From assembly GCF_036417845.1 (NCBI RefSeq), contig NW_027118693.1, positions 4,288,001 through 4,352,000 of the forward strand: 64,000 nt of DNA, in the 5' to 3' direction. Position 1 is the stretch's first letter. Every line of letters starts with the position of its first letter. The notes beneath the pieces are model-generated. The model made no database searches. It saw only the letters and a list, made by a program, of their open reading frames with translations, and was not told the origin of the DNA. Shown here in pieces: positions 1 through 13,802 of this stretch. Position numbers and translations under genes: made by a program. Origin of the DNA: Apteryx mantelli. Lineage: Eukaryota; Chordata; Aves; Apterygiformes; Apterygidae.

Positions 1-1330
1 TGTGATGTCACTTGTGGCTCAGTGCCTGATAGGCCAGTGCTGGTGATGTTGGTGGAATTTGTGGTTGTGATGTCACTTGTGGCTGAGTGCCTGATAGGCC
101 AGTGCTGGTGCTTTGGGTGCAGTTTGTGGTTGTGATGTCACTTGTGGGTCAGTGCCTGATAGGCCAGTGCTGGTGATGTGGGTGGAGTTTGTGGTTGTGG
201 TTTCACTTGTGGCTGAGTGCCTGATAGGCCAGTGCTGGTGCTGTGGGTGCAGTTTGTGTTTGTGATGTCACTTGTGGCTGAGTGCCTGATAGGCCAGTGC
301 TGGTGATGTTGGTGGAATTTGTGGTTGTGATGTCACTTGTGGCTGAGTGCCTGATAGGCCAGTGCTGGTGCTGTGGGTGCAGTTTGTGTTTGTGATGTCA
401 CTTGTGGCTCAGTGCCTGATAGGCCAGTGCTGGTGCTGTGGGTGCAGTTTGTGTTTGTGATGTCACTTGTGGGTCAGTGCCTGATAGGCCAGTGCTGGTG
501 ATGTTGGTGGAATTTGTGGTTGTGATGTCACTTGTGGCTGAGTGCCTGATAGGCCAGTGCTGGTGCTTTGGGTGCAGTTTGTGGTTGTGGTTTCACTTGT
601 GGCTCAGTGCCTGATAGGCCAGTGCTGGTGCTGTGGGTGCAGTTTGTGTTTGTGATGTCACTTGTGGCTGAGTGCCTGATAGGCCAGTGCTGGTGCTGTG
701 GGTGGAGTTTGTGGTTGTGATGTCACTTGTGTCTCAGTGCCTGATAGGCCAGTGCTGGTACTGTGGGTGGAGTTTGTGGTTGTGATGTCACTTGTGGCTG
801 AGTGCCTGATAGGCCAGTGCTGGTGCTGTGGCTGCAGTTTGTGTTTGTGATGTCACTTGTGGCTCAGTGCCTGCTAGGCCAGTGCTGGTCCTGTGGGTGC
901 AGGTTGTGTTTGTGGTGTCACTTGTGGCTCAGTGCCTGATAGGCCAGTGCTGGTGCTGTGGGTGCAGTTTGTGTTTGTGATGTCACTTTTGGCTCAGTGC
1001 CTGATAGGCCAGTGCTGGTGCTGTGGGTGCAGTTTCTGGTTGTGATGTCACTTGTGGCTCAGTGCCTGATAGGCCTGTGCTGGTCCTATGGCTGCAGTTT
1101 GTGTTTGTGATGTCACTTGTGGCTCAAGCCTGATAGGCCAGTGCTGGTCCTGTGGCTACAATTTGTAGTTGTAATGTCACCTGTGGCTGAGTGCCTGATA
1201 GGCCAGTGTTGGTGCTGTGGGTGCAGGTTGTGGTTGTGATGTCACTTGTGGGTCAGTGCCTGATAGGCCAGTGCTGGTCCTGTGGGTTGGTTTTGTGGTT
1301 GTGAGGTCACTTGTGGCTCAGTGCCTGATA
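1..1330 (+). repeat. Partial higher-order repeat, left edge
   Basis: Satellite units preceding the first diagnostic 66-bp unit. The order of variant units, such as the GGTGATGTTGG unit followed by the GGTGCTTTGGG unit, matches the stretch starting at 8252 once three extra monomers in this copy are allowed for. This is therefore the right-hand part of an HOR copy whose left part lies outside the window. Confidence 0.8.
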
Positions 1331-4300
1331 GGGCTGTTCTGGTCCATATTACTGCAGTTTGTGGTTGTGATGTCGCTTGTGGCTGAGTGCCTGATAGGCC
1401 AGTGCTGGTGATGTGGGTACAGTTTGTGGCTGTGAGGTCACTTGTGGCTCAGTGCCTGATAGGCCAGTGCTGGTGCTGTGGGTGCAGGTTATGGTTGTGA
1501 GGTCACTTGTGGCTGAGTGCCTGATAGGCCAGTGCTGGTGCTGTGGGTGCAGTTTGTGTTTGTGATGTCACTTGTGGCTGAGTGCCTGATAGGCCAGTGC
1601 TGGTGCTGTGGGTGCAGTTTGTGTTTGTGATGTCACTTGTGGCTCAGTGCCTGACAGGCCAGTGCTGGTGATGTGGGTACAGTTTGTGGCTGTGAGGTCA
1701 CTTGTGGCTCAGTGCCTGATAGGCCAGTGCTGGTGCTGTGGGTGCAGGTTATGGTTGTGAGGTCACTTGTGGCTGAGTGCCTGATAGGCCAGTGCTGGTG
1801 CTGTGGGTGCAGTTTGTGGTTGTGGTGTCACTTGTGGCTCAGTGCCTGCTAGGCCAGTGCTGGTCCTGTGGGTGCAGTTTGTGTTTGTGATGTCACTTGT
1901 GGCTGAGTGCCTGATAGGCCAGTGCTGGTGATGTGGGTGCAGTTTGTGTTTGTGATGTCACTTGTGGCTGAGTGCCTGATAGGCCAGTGCTGGTGCTGTG
2001 GGTGCAGTTTGTGTTTGTGGTGTCACTTGTGGCTCAAGCCTGATAGGCCAGTGCTGTTGCTGTGGGTGCAGTTTGTGTTTGTGATGTCACTTGTGGCTGA
2101 GTGCCTGATAGGCCAGTGCTGGTGATGTGGGTGCAGGTTGTGGTTGTGATGTCACTTGTGGCTGAGTGCCTGATAGGCCAGTGCTGGTGCTGTGGGTGCA
2201 GTTTGTGTTTGTGATGTCACTTGTGGCTGAGTGCCTGATAGGCCAGTGCTGGTCCTGTGGGTGGAGTTTGTGGTTGTGATGTCGCTTGTGGCTCAGTGCC
2301 TGATAGGCCAGTGCTGGTGCTGTGGGTGCAGTTTGTGGTTGTGATGTCACTTGTGTCTCAGTGCCTGATAGGCCAGTGCTGGTACTGTGGGTGCAGCTTG
2401 TGGTTGTGATGTCACTTGTGGCTGAGTGCCTGATAGGCCAGTGCTGGTGATGTGGGTGCAGTTTGTGTTTGTGATGTCACTTGTGGCTGAGTGCCTGATA
2501 GGCCAGTGCTGGTGCTGTGGGTGCAGTTTGTGTTTGTGGTGTCACTTGTGGCTCAAGCCTGATAGGCCAGTGCTGGTCCTGTGGGTGGGGTTTGTGTTTG
2601 TGATGTCACTTGTGGCTGAGTGCCTGATAGGCCAGTGCTGGTGCTGTGGCTGCAGTTTGTGGTTGTGATGTCACTTGTGGCTGAGTGCCTGATAGGCCAG
2701 TGCTGGTGCTGTGGGTGCAGTTTGTGTTTGTGATGTCACTTGTGTCTCAGTGCCTGATAGGCCAGTGCTGGTGCTGTGGGTGCAGTTTGTGGTTGTGATG
2801 TCGCTTGTGGCTCAGTGCCTGATAGGCCAGTGCTGGTGATGTGGGTGGGGTTTGTGGTTGTGGTGTCACTTGTGGCTGAGTGCCTGATAGGCCAGTGCTG
2901 GTGATGTGGGTGCAGTTTGTTGTTGTTAGGTCACTTGTGGCTGAGTGCCTGATAGGCCAGTGCTGGTCATGTGGGTGGAGTTTTCGTTTCTGATGTCACT
3001 TGTGTCTCAGTGCCTGATAGGCCAGTGCTGGTGATGTGGGTGCAGTTTGTGGTTGTGATGTCACTTGTGGCTCAGTGCCTGATAGGCCAGTGCTGGTCCT
3101 CTGGGTGGAGATTGTGTTTGTGATGTCACTTGTGGCTCATTGCCTGATAGGCCAGTGCTGTTCCTGTGGGTGCATTTTGTGTTTGTGATGTCACTTGTGG
3201 CTGAGTGCCTGACAGGCCAGTGCTGGTGCTGTGGGTGGGGTTTGTGTTTGTGATGTCACTTGTGGCTGAGTGCCTGATAGGCCAGTGCTGGTGATGTTGG
3301 TGGAATTTGTGTTTGTGATGTCACTTGTGGCTGAGTGCCTGATAGGCCAGTGCTGGTGCTGTGGGTGCAGTTTGTGTTTGTGATGTCACTTGTGGCTGAG
3401 TGCCTGACAGGCCAGTGCTGGTGCTGTGGGTGCAGTTTCTGGTTGTGATGTCAGTTGTGGCTGAGTGCCTGATAGGCCAGTGCTGGTGCTGTGGGTGCAG
3501 ATTGTGTTTGTGATGTCACTTGTGGCTGAGTGCCTGACAGGCCAGTGCTGGTGCTGTGGGTGGAGATTGTGTTTGTGATGTCACTTGTGGCTGAGTGCCT
3601 GATAGGCCAGTGCTGGTGATGTTGGTGGAATTTGTGGTTGTGATGTCACTTGTGGCTCAGTGCCTGATAGGCCAGTGCTGTTGCTGTGGGTGCAGTTTGT
3701 GTTTGTGATGTCACTTGTGGCTCAGTGCCTGATAGGCCAGTGCTGGTGCTGTGGGTGCAGTTTGTGTTTGTGATGTCACTTGTTGGTCAGTGCCTGATAG
3801 GCCAGTGCTGGTGATGTTGGTGGAATTTGTGGTTGTGATGTCACTTGTGGCTGAGTGCCTGATAGGCCAGTGCTGGTGCTTTGGGTGCAGTTTGTGGTTG
3901 TGATGTCACTTGTGGCTGAGTGCCTGATAGGCCAGTGCTGGTGATGTGGGTGGAGTTTGTGGTTGTGGTTTCACTTGTGGCTGAGTGCCTGATAGGCCAG
4001 TGCTGGTGCTGTGGGTGCAGTTTGTGTTTGTGATGTCACTTGTGGCTGAGTGCCTGATAGGCCAGTGCTGGTGATGTTGGTGGAATTTGTGGTTGTGATG
4101 TCAGTTGTGGCTGAGTGCCTGATAGGCCAGTGCTGGTGCTGTGGGTGCAGTTTGTGGTTGTGAGGTCGCTTGTGGCTGAGTGCCTGATAGGCCAGTGCTG
4201 GTGATGTCAGGGGAGTTTGTGTTTGTGATGTCACTTGTGTCTCAGTGCCTGATAGGCCAGTGCTGGTACTGTGGGTGGAGTTTGTGGTTGTGATGTCACT

Positions 4301-5033
4301 TGTGGCTCAGTGCCTGATAGGCCAGTGCTGGTGCTGTGGGTGGAGATTGTGTTTGTGATGTCACTTGTGGCTCAGTGCCTGCTAGGCCAGTGCTGGTGCT
4401 GTGGGTGGAGTTTGTGGTTGTGATGTCACTTGTGTCTCAGTGCCTGATAGGCCAGTGCTGGTACTGTGGGTGGAGTTTGTGGTTGTGATGTCACTTGTGG
4501 CTGAGTGCCTGATAGGCCAGTGCTGGTGCTGTGGCTGCAGTTTGTGTTTGTGATGTCACTTGTGGCTCAGTGCCTGCTAGGCCAGTGCTGGTCCTGTGGG
4601 TGCAGGTTGTGTTTGTGGTGTCACTTGTGGCTCAGTGCCTGATAGGCCAGTGCTGGTGCTGTGGGTGCAGTTTGTGTTTGTGATGTCACTTTTGGCTCAG
4701 TGCCTGATAGGCCAGTGCTGGTGCTGTGGGTGCAGTTTCTGGTTGTGATGTCACTTGTGGCTCAGTGCCTGATAGGCCTGTGCTGGTCCTATGGCTGCAG
4801 TTTGTGGTTGTGATGTCACTTGTGGCTCAAGCCTGATAGGCCAGTGCTGGTCCTGTGGCTACAATTTGTAGTTGTAATGTCACCTGTGGCTGAGTGCCTG
4901 ATAGGCCAGTGTTGGTGCTGTGGGTGCAGGTTGTGGTTGTGATGTCACTTGTGGGTCAGTGCCTGATAGGCCAGTGCTGGTCCTGTGGGTTGGTTTTGTG
5001 GTTGTGAGGTCACTTGTGGCTCAGTGCCTGATA
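1331..5033 (+). repeat. Higher-order repeat copy 1 (3703 bp)
   Basis: Measured from the diagnostic GGGCTGTTCTGGTCCATATT at 1331 to its next occurrence at 5034. About 57 monomers. It contains the TTTTCGTTTC unit at 2981 and two copies, 260 bp apart (1410 and 1670), of a four-monomer block with GATGTGGGTACAG. On inspection it is nearly identical to copy 2, with scattered single-base differences. Confidence 0.9.
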
Positions 5034-8000
5034 GGGCTGTTCTGGTCCATATTACTGCAGTTTGTGGTTGTGATGTCGCTTGTGGCTGAGTGCCTGATAG
5101 GCCAGTGCTGGTGATGTGGGTACAGTTTGTGGCTGTGAGGTCACTTGTGGCTCAGTGCCTGATAGGCCAGTGCTGGTGCTGTGGGTGCAGGTTATGGTTG
5201 TGAGGTCACTTGTGGCTGAGTGCCTGATAGGCCAGTGCTGGTGCTGTGGGTGCAGTTTGTGTTTGTGATGTCACTTGTGGCTGAGTGCCTGATAGGCCAG
5301 TGCTGGTGCTGTGGGTGCAGTTTGTGTTTGTGATGTCACTTGTGTCTCAGTGCCTGACAGGCCAGTGCTGGTGATGTGGGTACAGTTTGTGGCTGTGAGG
5401 TCACTTGTGGCTCAGTGCCTGATAGGCCAGTGCTGGTGCTGTGGGTGCAGGTTATGGTTGTGAGGTCACTTGTGGCTGAGTGCCTGATAGGCCAGTGCTG
5501 GTGCTGTGGGTGCAGTTTGTGGTTGTGGTGTCACTTGTGGCTCAGTGCCTGCTAGGCCAGTGCTGGTCCTGTGGGTGCAGTTTGTGTTTGTGATGTCACT
5601 TGTGGCTGAGTGCCTGATAGGCCAGTGCTGGTGATGTGGGTGCAGTTTGTGGTTGTGATGTCACTTGTGGCTGAGTGCCTGATAGGCCAGTGCTGGTGCT
5701 GTGGGTGCAGTTTGTGTTTGTGGTGTCACTTGTGGCTCAAGCCTGATAGGCCAGTGCTGTTGCTGTGGGTGCAGTTTGTGTTTGTGATGTCACTTGTGGC
5801 TGAGTGCCTGATAGGCCAGTGCTGGTGATGTGGGTGCAGGTTGTGGTTGTGATGTCACTTGTGGCTGAGTGCCTGATAGGCCAGTGCTGGTGCTGTGGGT
5901 GCAGTTTGTGTTTGTGATGTCACTTGTGGCTGAGTGCCTGATAGGCCAGTGCTGGTCCTGTGGGTGGAGTTTGTCGTTGTGATGTCGCTTGTGGCTCAGT
6001 GCCTGATAGGCCAGTGCTGGTGCTGTGGGTGCAGTTTGTGGTTGTGATGTCACTTGTGTCTCAGTGCCTGATAGGCCAGTGCTGGTACTGTGGGTGCAGC
6101 TTGTGGTTGTGATGTCACTTGTGGCTGAGTGCCTGATAGGCCAGTGCTGGTGATGTGGGTGCAGTTTGTGTTTGTGATGTCACTTGTGGCTGAGTGCCTG
6201 ATAGGCCAGTGCTGGTGCTGTGGGTGCAGTTTGTGTTTGTGGTGTCACTTGTGGCTCAAGCCTGATAGGCCAGTGCTGGTCCTGTGGGTGGGGTTTGTGT
6301 TTGTGATGTCACTTGTGGCTGAGTGCCTGATAGGCCAGTGCTGGTGCTGTGGCTGCAGTTTGTGGTTGTGATGTCACTTGTGGCTGAGTGCCTGATAGGC
6401 CAGTGCTGGTGCTGTGGGTGCAGTTTGTGGTTGTGATGTCACTTGTGTCTCAGTGCCTGATAGGCCAGTGCTGGTGCTGTGGGTGCAGTTTGTGGTTGTG
6501 ATGTCGCTTGTGGCTCAGTGCCTGATAGGCCAGTGCTGGTGATGTGGGTGGGGTTTGTGGTTGTGGTGTCACTTGTGGCTGAGTGCCTGATAGGCCAGTG
6601 CTGGTGATGTGGGTGCAGTTTGTTGTTGTTAGGTCACTTGTGGCTGAGTGCCTGATAGGCCAGTGCTGGTCATGTGGGTGGAGTTTTCGTTTCTGATGTC
6701 ACTTGTGTCTCAGTGCCTGATAGGCCAGTGCTGGTGCTGTGGGTGCAGTTTGTGGTTGTGATGTCACTTGTGGCTCAGTGCCTGATAGGCCAGTGCTGGT
6801 CCTCTGGGTGGAGATTGTGTTTGTGATGTCACTTGTGGCTCATTGCCTGATAGGCCAGTGCTGTTCCTGTGGGTGCATTTTGTGTTTGTGATGTCACTTG
6901 TGGCTGAGTGCCTGACAGGCCAGTGCTGGTGCTGTGGGTGGGGTTTGTGTTTGTGATGTCACTTGTGGCTGAGTGCCTGATAGGCCAGTGCTGGTGATGT
7001 TGGTGGAATTTGTGTTTGTGATGTCACTTGTGGCTGAGTGCCTGATAGGCCAGTGCTGGTGCTGTGGGTGCAGTTTGTGTTTGTGATGTCACTTGTGGCT
7101 GAGTGCCTGACAGGCCAGTGCTGGTGCTGTGGGTGCAGTTTCTGGTTGTGATGTCAGTTGTGGCTGAGTGCCTGATAGGCCAGTGCTGGTGCTGTGGGTG
7201 CAGATTGTGTTTGTGATGTCACTTGTGGCTGAGTGCCTGATAGGCCAGTGCTGGTGCTGTGGGTGGAGATTGTGTTTGTGATGTCACTTGTGGCTGAGTG
7301 CCTGATAGGCCAGTGCTGGTGATGTTGGTGGAATTTGTGGTTGTGATGTCACTTGTGGCTCAGTGCCTGATAGGCCAGTGCTGGTGCTGTGGGTGCAGTT
7401 TGTGTTTGTGATGTCACTTGTGGCTCAGTGCCTGATAGGCCAGTGCTGGTGCTGTGGGTGCAGTTTGTGTTTGTGATGTCACTTGTGGGTCAGTGCCTGA
7501 TAGGCCAGTGCTGGTGATGTTGGTGGAATTTGTGGTTGTGATGTCACTTGTGGCTGAGTGCCTGATAGGCCAGTGCTGGTGCTTTGGGTGCAGTTTGTGG
7601 TTGTGATGTCACTTGTGGCTGAGTGCCTGATAGGCCAGTGCTGGTGATGTGGGTGGAGTTTGTGGTTGTGGTTTCACTTGTGGCTGAGTGCCTGATAGGC
7701 CAGTGCTGGTGCTGTGGGTGCAGTTTGTGTTTGTGATGTCACTTGTGGCTGAGTGCCTGATAGGCCAGTGCTGGTGATGTTGGTGGAATTTGTGGTTGTG
7801 ATGTCAGTTGTGGCTGAGTGCCTGATAGGCCAGTGCTGGTGCTGTGGGTGCAGTTTGTGGTTGTGAGGTCGCTTGTGGCTGAGTGCCTGATAGGCCAGTG
7901 CTGGTGATGTCAGGGGAGTTTGTGTTTGTGATGTCACTTGTGTCTCAGTGCCTGATAGGCCAGTGCTGGTACTGTGGGTGGAGTTTGTGGTTGTGATGTC

Positions 8001-9386
8001 ACTTGTGGCTCAGTGCCTGATAGGCCAGTGCTGGTGCTGTGGGTGGAGATTGTGTTTGTGATGTCACTTGTGGCTCAGTGCCTGCTAGGCCAGTGCTGGT
8101 CCTGTGGGTGCAGGTTGTGTTTGTGGTGTCACTTGTGGCTCAGTGCCTGATAGGCCAGTGCTGGTGCTGTGGGTGCAGTTTGTGTTTGTGATGTCACTTG
8201 TGGCTCAGTGCCTGATAGGCCAGTGCTGGTGCTGTGGGTGCAGTTTGTGTTTGTGATGTCACTTGTGGCTCAGTGCCTGATAGGCCAGTGCTGGTGATGT
8301 TGGTGGAATTTGTGGTTGTGATGTCACTTGTGGCTGAGTGCCTGATAGGCCAGTGCTGGTGCTTTGGGTGCAGTTTGTGGTTGTGATGTCACTTGTGGGT
8401 CAGTGCCTGATAGGCCAGTGCTGGTGATGTGGGTGGAGTTTGTGGTTGTGGTTTCACTTGTGGCTGAGTGCCTGATAGGCCAGTGCTGGTGCTGTGGGTG
8501 CAGTTTGTGTTTGTGATGTCACTTGTGGCTGAGTGCCTGATAGGCCAGTGCTGGTGATGTTGGTGGAATTTGTGGTTGTGATGTCACTTGTGGCTGAGTG
8601 CCTGATAGGCCAGTGCTGGTGCTTTGGGTGCAGTTTGTGGTTGTGGTTTCACTTGTGGCTCAGTGCCTGATAGGCCAGTGCTGGTGCTGTGGGTGCAGTT
8701 TGTGTTTGTGATGTCACTTGTGGCTGAGTGCCTGATAGGCCAGTGCTGGTGCTGTGGGTGGAGTTTGTGGTTGTGATGTCACTTGTGTCTCAGTGCCTGA
8801 TAGGCCAGTGCTGGTACTGTGGGTGGAGTTTGTGGTTGTGATGTCACTTGTGGCTGAGTGCCTGATAGGCCAGTGCTGGTGCTGTGGCTGCAGTTTGTGT
8901 TTGTGATGTCACTTGTGGCTCAGTGCCTGCTAGGCCAGTGCTGGTCCTGTGGGTGCAGGTTGTGTTTGTGGTGTCACTTGTGGCTCAGTGCCTGATAGGC
9001 CAGTGCTGGTGCTGTGGGTGCAGTTTGTGTTTGTGATGTCACTTTTGGCTCAGTGCCTGATAGGCCAGTGCTGGTGCTGTGGGTGCAGTTTCTGGTTGTG
9101 ATGTCACTTGTGGCTCAGTGCCTGATAGGCCTGTGCTGGTCCTATGGCTGCAGTTTGTGTTTGTGATGTCACTTGTGGCTCAAGCCTGATAGGCCAGTGC
9201 TGGTCCTGTGGCTACAATTTGTAGTTGTAATGTCACCTGTGGCTGAGTGCCTGATAGGCCAGTGTTGGTGCTGTGGGTGCAGGTTGTGGTTGTGATGTCA
9301 CTTGTGGGTCAGTGCCTGATAGGCCAGTGCTGGTCCTGTGGGTGGGTTTTGTGGTTGTGAGGTCACTTGTGGCTCAGTGCCTGATA
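5034..9386 (+). repeat. Higher-order repeat copy 2 (4353 bp)
   Basis: Next diagnostic unit at 5034. The length is exactly 650 bp (ten 65-bp monomers) more than copy 1. The TTTTCGTTTC unit is at 6684, the same +1650 offset as in copy 1. The extra monomers lie in the right-hand part of the copy, where GATGTTGG and GCTTTGGG units recur. Confidence 0.9.
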
Positions 9387-12300
9387 GGGCTGTTCTGGTC
9401 CATATTACTGCAGTTTGTGGTTGTGATGTCGCTTGTGGCTGAGTGCCTGATAGGCCAGTGCTGGTGCTGTGGGTGCAGGTTATGGTTGTGAGGTCACTTG
9501 TGGCTGAGTGCCTGATAGGCCAGTGCTGGTGCTGTGGGTGCAGTTTGTGTTTGTGATGTCACTTGTGGCTCAGTGCCTGACAGGCCAGTGCTGGTGATGT
9601 GGGTACAGTTTGTGTTTGTGATGTCACTTGTGGCTCAGTGCCTGATAGGCCAGTGCTGGTGCTGTGGGTGCAGTTTGTGGTTGTGGTGTCACTTGTGGCT
9701 CAGTGCCTGCTAGGCCAGTGCTGGTCCTGTGGGTGCAGTTTGTGTTTGTGATGTCACTTGTGGCTGAGTGCCTGATAGGCCAGTGCTGGTGCTGTGGGTG
9801 CAGTTTGTGGTTGTGATGTCACTTGTGGCTGAGTGCCTGATAGGCCAGTGCTGGTGCTGTGGGTGCAGTTTGTGTTTGTGGTGTCACTTGTGGCTCAAGC
9901 CTGATAGGCCAGTGCTGTTGCTGTGGGTGCAGTTTGTGTTTGTGATGTCACTTGTGGCTGAGTGCCTGATAGGCCAGTGCTGGTGATGTGGGTGCAGGTT
10001 GTGGTTGTGATGTCACTTGTGGCTGAGTGCCTGATAGGCCAGTGCTGGTGCTGTGGGTGCAGTTTGTGTTTGTGATGTCACTTGTGGCTGAGTGCCTGAT
10101 AGGCCAGTGCTGGTCCTGTGGGTGGAGTTTGTGGTTGTGATGTCGCTTGTGGCTCAGTGCCTGATAGGCCAGTGCTGGTGCTGTGGGTGCAGTTTGTGTT
10201 TGTGATGTCACTTGTGGCTGAGTGCCTGATAGGCCAGTGCTGGTGCTGTGGGTGCAGTTTGTGTTTGTGGTGTCACTTGTGGCTCAAGCCTGATAGGCCA
10301 GTGCTGGTCCTGTGGGTGGGGTTTGTGTTTGTGATGTCACTTGTGGCTGAGTGCCTGATAGGCCAGTGCTGGTGCTGTGGGTGCAGTTTGTGGTTGTGAT
10401 GTCACTTGTGTCTCAGTGCCTGATAGGCCAGTGCTGGTACTGTGGGTGCAGCTTGTGGTTGTGATGTCACTTGTGGCTGAGTGCCTGATAGGCCAGTGCT
10501 GGTGATGTGGGTGCAGTTTGTGTTTGTGATGTCACTTGTGGCTGAGTGCCTGATAGGCCAGTGCTGGTGCTGTGGGTGCAGTTTGTGTTTGTGGTGTCAC
10601 TTGTGGCTCAAGCCTGATAGGCCAGTGCTGGTCCTGTGGGTGGGGTTTGTGTTTGTGATGTCACTTGTGGCTGAGTGCCTGATAGGCCAGTGCTGGTGCT
10701 GTGGCTGCAGTTTGTGGTTGTGATGTCACTTGTGGCTGAGTGCCTGATAGGCCAGTGCTGGTGCTGTGGGTGCAGTTTGTGGTTGTGATGTCACTTGTGT
10801 CTCAGTGCCTGATAGGCCAGTGCTGGTGCTGTGGGTGCAGTTTTTGTTTGTGATGTCACTTGTGGCTGAGTGCCTGATAGGCCAGTGCTGGTGCTGTGGG
10901 TGCAGTTTGTGGTTGTGATGTCACTTGTGGCTGAGTGCCTGATAGGCCAGTGCTGGTGCTGTGGGTGCAGTTTGTGGTTGTGATGTCGCTTGTGGCTCAG
11001 TGCCTGATAGGCCAGTGCTGGTGATGTGGGTGGGGTTTGTGGTTGTGGTGTCACTTGTGGCTGAGTGCCTGATAGGCCAGTGCTGGTGATGTGGGTGCAG
11101 TTTGTTGTTGTTAGGTCACTTGTGGCTGAGTGCCTGATAGGCCAGTGCTGGTCATGTGGGTGGAGTTTTCGTTTCTGATGTCACTTGTGTCTCAGTGCCT
11201 GATAGGCCAGTGCTGGTGCTGTGGGTGCAGTTTGTGGTTGTGATGTCACTTGTGGCTCAGTGCCTGATAGGCCAGTGCTGGTCCTCTGGGTGGAGATTGT
11301 GTTTGTGATGTCACTTGTGGCTCATTGCCTGATAGGCCAGTGCTGTTCCTGTGGGTGCATTTTGTGTTTGTGATGTCACTTGTGGCTGAGTGCCTGACAG
11401 GCCAGTGCTGGTGCTGTGGGTGGGGTTTGTGTTTGTGATGTCACTTGTGGCTCAGTGCCTGATAGGCCAGTGCTGGTGCTGTGGGTGCAGTTTGTGGTTG
11501 TGGTTTCACTTGTGGCTGAGTGCCTGATAGGCCAGTGCTGGTGCTGTGGGTGGGGTTTGTGTTTGTGATGTCACTTGTGGCTCAGTGCCTGATAGGCCAG
11601 TGCTGGTGCTGTGGGTGCAGTTTGTGTTTGTGATGTCACTTGTGGCTGAGTGCCTGATAGGCCAGTGCTGGTGCTGTGGGTGGGGTTTGTGTTTGTGATG
11701 TCACTTGTGGCTCAGTGCCTGACAGGCCAGTGCTGGTGCTGTGGGTGGAGATTGTGTTTGTGATGTCACTTGTGGCTGAGTGCCTGATAGGCCAGTGCTG
11801 GTGATGTTGGTGGAATTTGTGTTTGTGATGTCACTTGTGGCTGAGTGCCTGATAGGCCAGTGCTGGTGCTGTGGGTGCAGTTTGTGTTTGTGATGTCACT
11901 TGTGGCTGAGTGCCTGACAGGCCAGTGCTGGTGCTGTGGGTGCAGTTTCTGGTTGTGATGTCAGTTGTGGCTGAGTGCCTGATAGGCCAGTGCTGGTGCT
12001 GTGGGTGCAGATTGTGTTTGTGATGTCACTTGTGGCTGAGTGCCTGATAGGCCAGTGCTGGTGCTGTGGGTGGAGATTGTGTTTGTGATGTCACTTGTGG
12101 CTGAGTGCCTGATAGGCCAGTGCTGGTGATGTTGGTGGAATTTGTGGTTGTGATGTCACTTGTGGCTCAGTGCCTGATAGGCCAGTGCTGGTGCTGTGGG
12201 TGCAGTTTGTGTTTGTGATGTCACTTGTGGCTCAGTGCCTGATAGGCCAGTGCTGGTGCTGTGGGTGCAGTTTGTGTTTGTGATGTCACTTGTGGCTCAG

Positions 12301-13802
12301 TGCCTGATAGGCCAGTGCTGGTGATGTTGGTGGAATTTGTGGTTGTGATGTCACTTGTGGCTGAGTGCCTGATAGGCCAGTGCTGGTGCTTTGGGTGCAG
12401 TTTGTGGTTGTGATGTCACTTGTGGGTCAGTGCCTGATAGGCCAGTGCTGGTGATGTGGGTGGAGTTTGTGGTTGTGGTTTCACTTGTGGCTGAGTGCCT
12501 GATAGGCCAGTGCTGGTGCTGTGGGTGCAGCTTGTGTTTGTGGTGTCACTTGTGGCTCAAGCCTGATAGGCCAGTGCTGGTGCTGTGGGTGCAGTTTGTG
12601 TTTGTGATGTCACTTGTGGCTGAGTGCCTGATAGGCCAGTGCTGGTGATGTTGGTGGAATTTGTGGTTGTGATGTCACTTGTGGCTGAGTGCCTGATAGG
12701 CCAGTGCTGGTGCTGTGGGTGCAGTTTGTGTTTGTGATGTCACTTGTGGCTCAGTGCCTGATAGGCCAGTGCTGGTGCTGTGGGTGCAGTTTGTGTTTGT
12801 GATGTCACTTGTGGCTCAGTGCCTGATAGGCCAGTGCTGGTGATGTTGGTGGAATTTGTGGTTGTGATGTCACTTGTGGCTGAGTGCCTGATAGGCCTGT
12901 GCTGGTGCTTTGGGTGCAGCTTGTGGTTGTGGTTTCACTTGTGGCTGAGTGCCTGATAGGCCAGTGCTGGTGCTGTGGGTGCAGTTTGTGTTTGTGATGT
13001 CACTTGTGGCTGAGTGCCTGATAGGCCAGTGCTGGTGCTGTGGGTGCAGTTTGTGTTTGTGATGTCACTTGTGGCTGAGTGCCTGATAGGCCAGTGCTGG
13101 TGCTGTGGGTGCAGTTTGTGGTTGTGAGGTCGCTTGTGGCTGAGTGCCTGATAGGCCAGTGCTGGTGATGTCAGGGGAGTTTGTGTTTGTGATGTCACTT
13201 GTGTCTCAGTGCCTGATAGGCCAGTGCTGGTACTGTGGGTGGAGTTTGTGGTTGTGATGTCACTTGTGTCTCAGTGCCTGATAGGCCAGTGCTGGTGCTG
13301 TGGCTGCAGTTTGTGTTTGTGATGTCACTTGTGGCTCAGTGCCTGCTAGGCCAGTGCTGGTGCTGTGGGTGCAGGTTGTGTTTGTGGTGTCACTTGTGGC
13401 TCAGTGCCTGATAGGCCAGTGCTGGTGCTGTGGGTGCAGTTTGTGTTTGTGATGTCACTTTTGGCTCAGTGCCTGATAGGCCAGTGCTGGTGCTGTGGGT
13501 GCAGTTTGTGTTTGTGATGTCACTTGTGGCTCAGTGCCTGATAGGCCTGTGCTGGTCCTATGGCTGCAGTTTGTGTTTGTGATGTCACTTGTGGCTCAAG
13601 CCTGATAGGCCAGTGCTGGTCCTGTGGCTACAATTTGTAGTTGTAATGTCACCTGTGGCTGAGTGCCTGATAGGCCAGTGTTGGTGCTGTGGGTGCAGGT
13701 TGTGGTTGTGATGTCACTTGTGGGTCAGTGCCTGATAGGCCAGTGCTGGTCCTGTGGGTGGGTTTTGTGGTTGTGAGGTCACTTGTGGCTCAGTGCCTGA
13801 TA
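9387..13802 (+). repeat. Higher-order repeat copy 3 (4416 bp)
   Basis: From the diagnostic unit at 9387 to 13803. It is 63 bp longer than copy 2, the length of one short-variant monomer. The TTTTCGTTTC unit lies at 11166 (+1779), so units have been gained or lost on both sides of it relative to copies 1 and 2. Confidence 0.9.
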
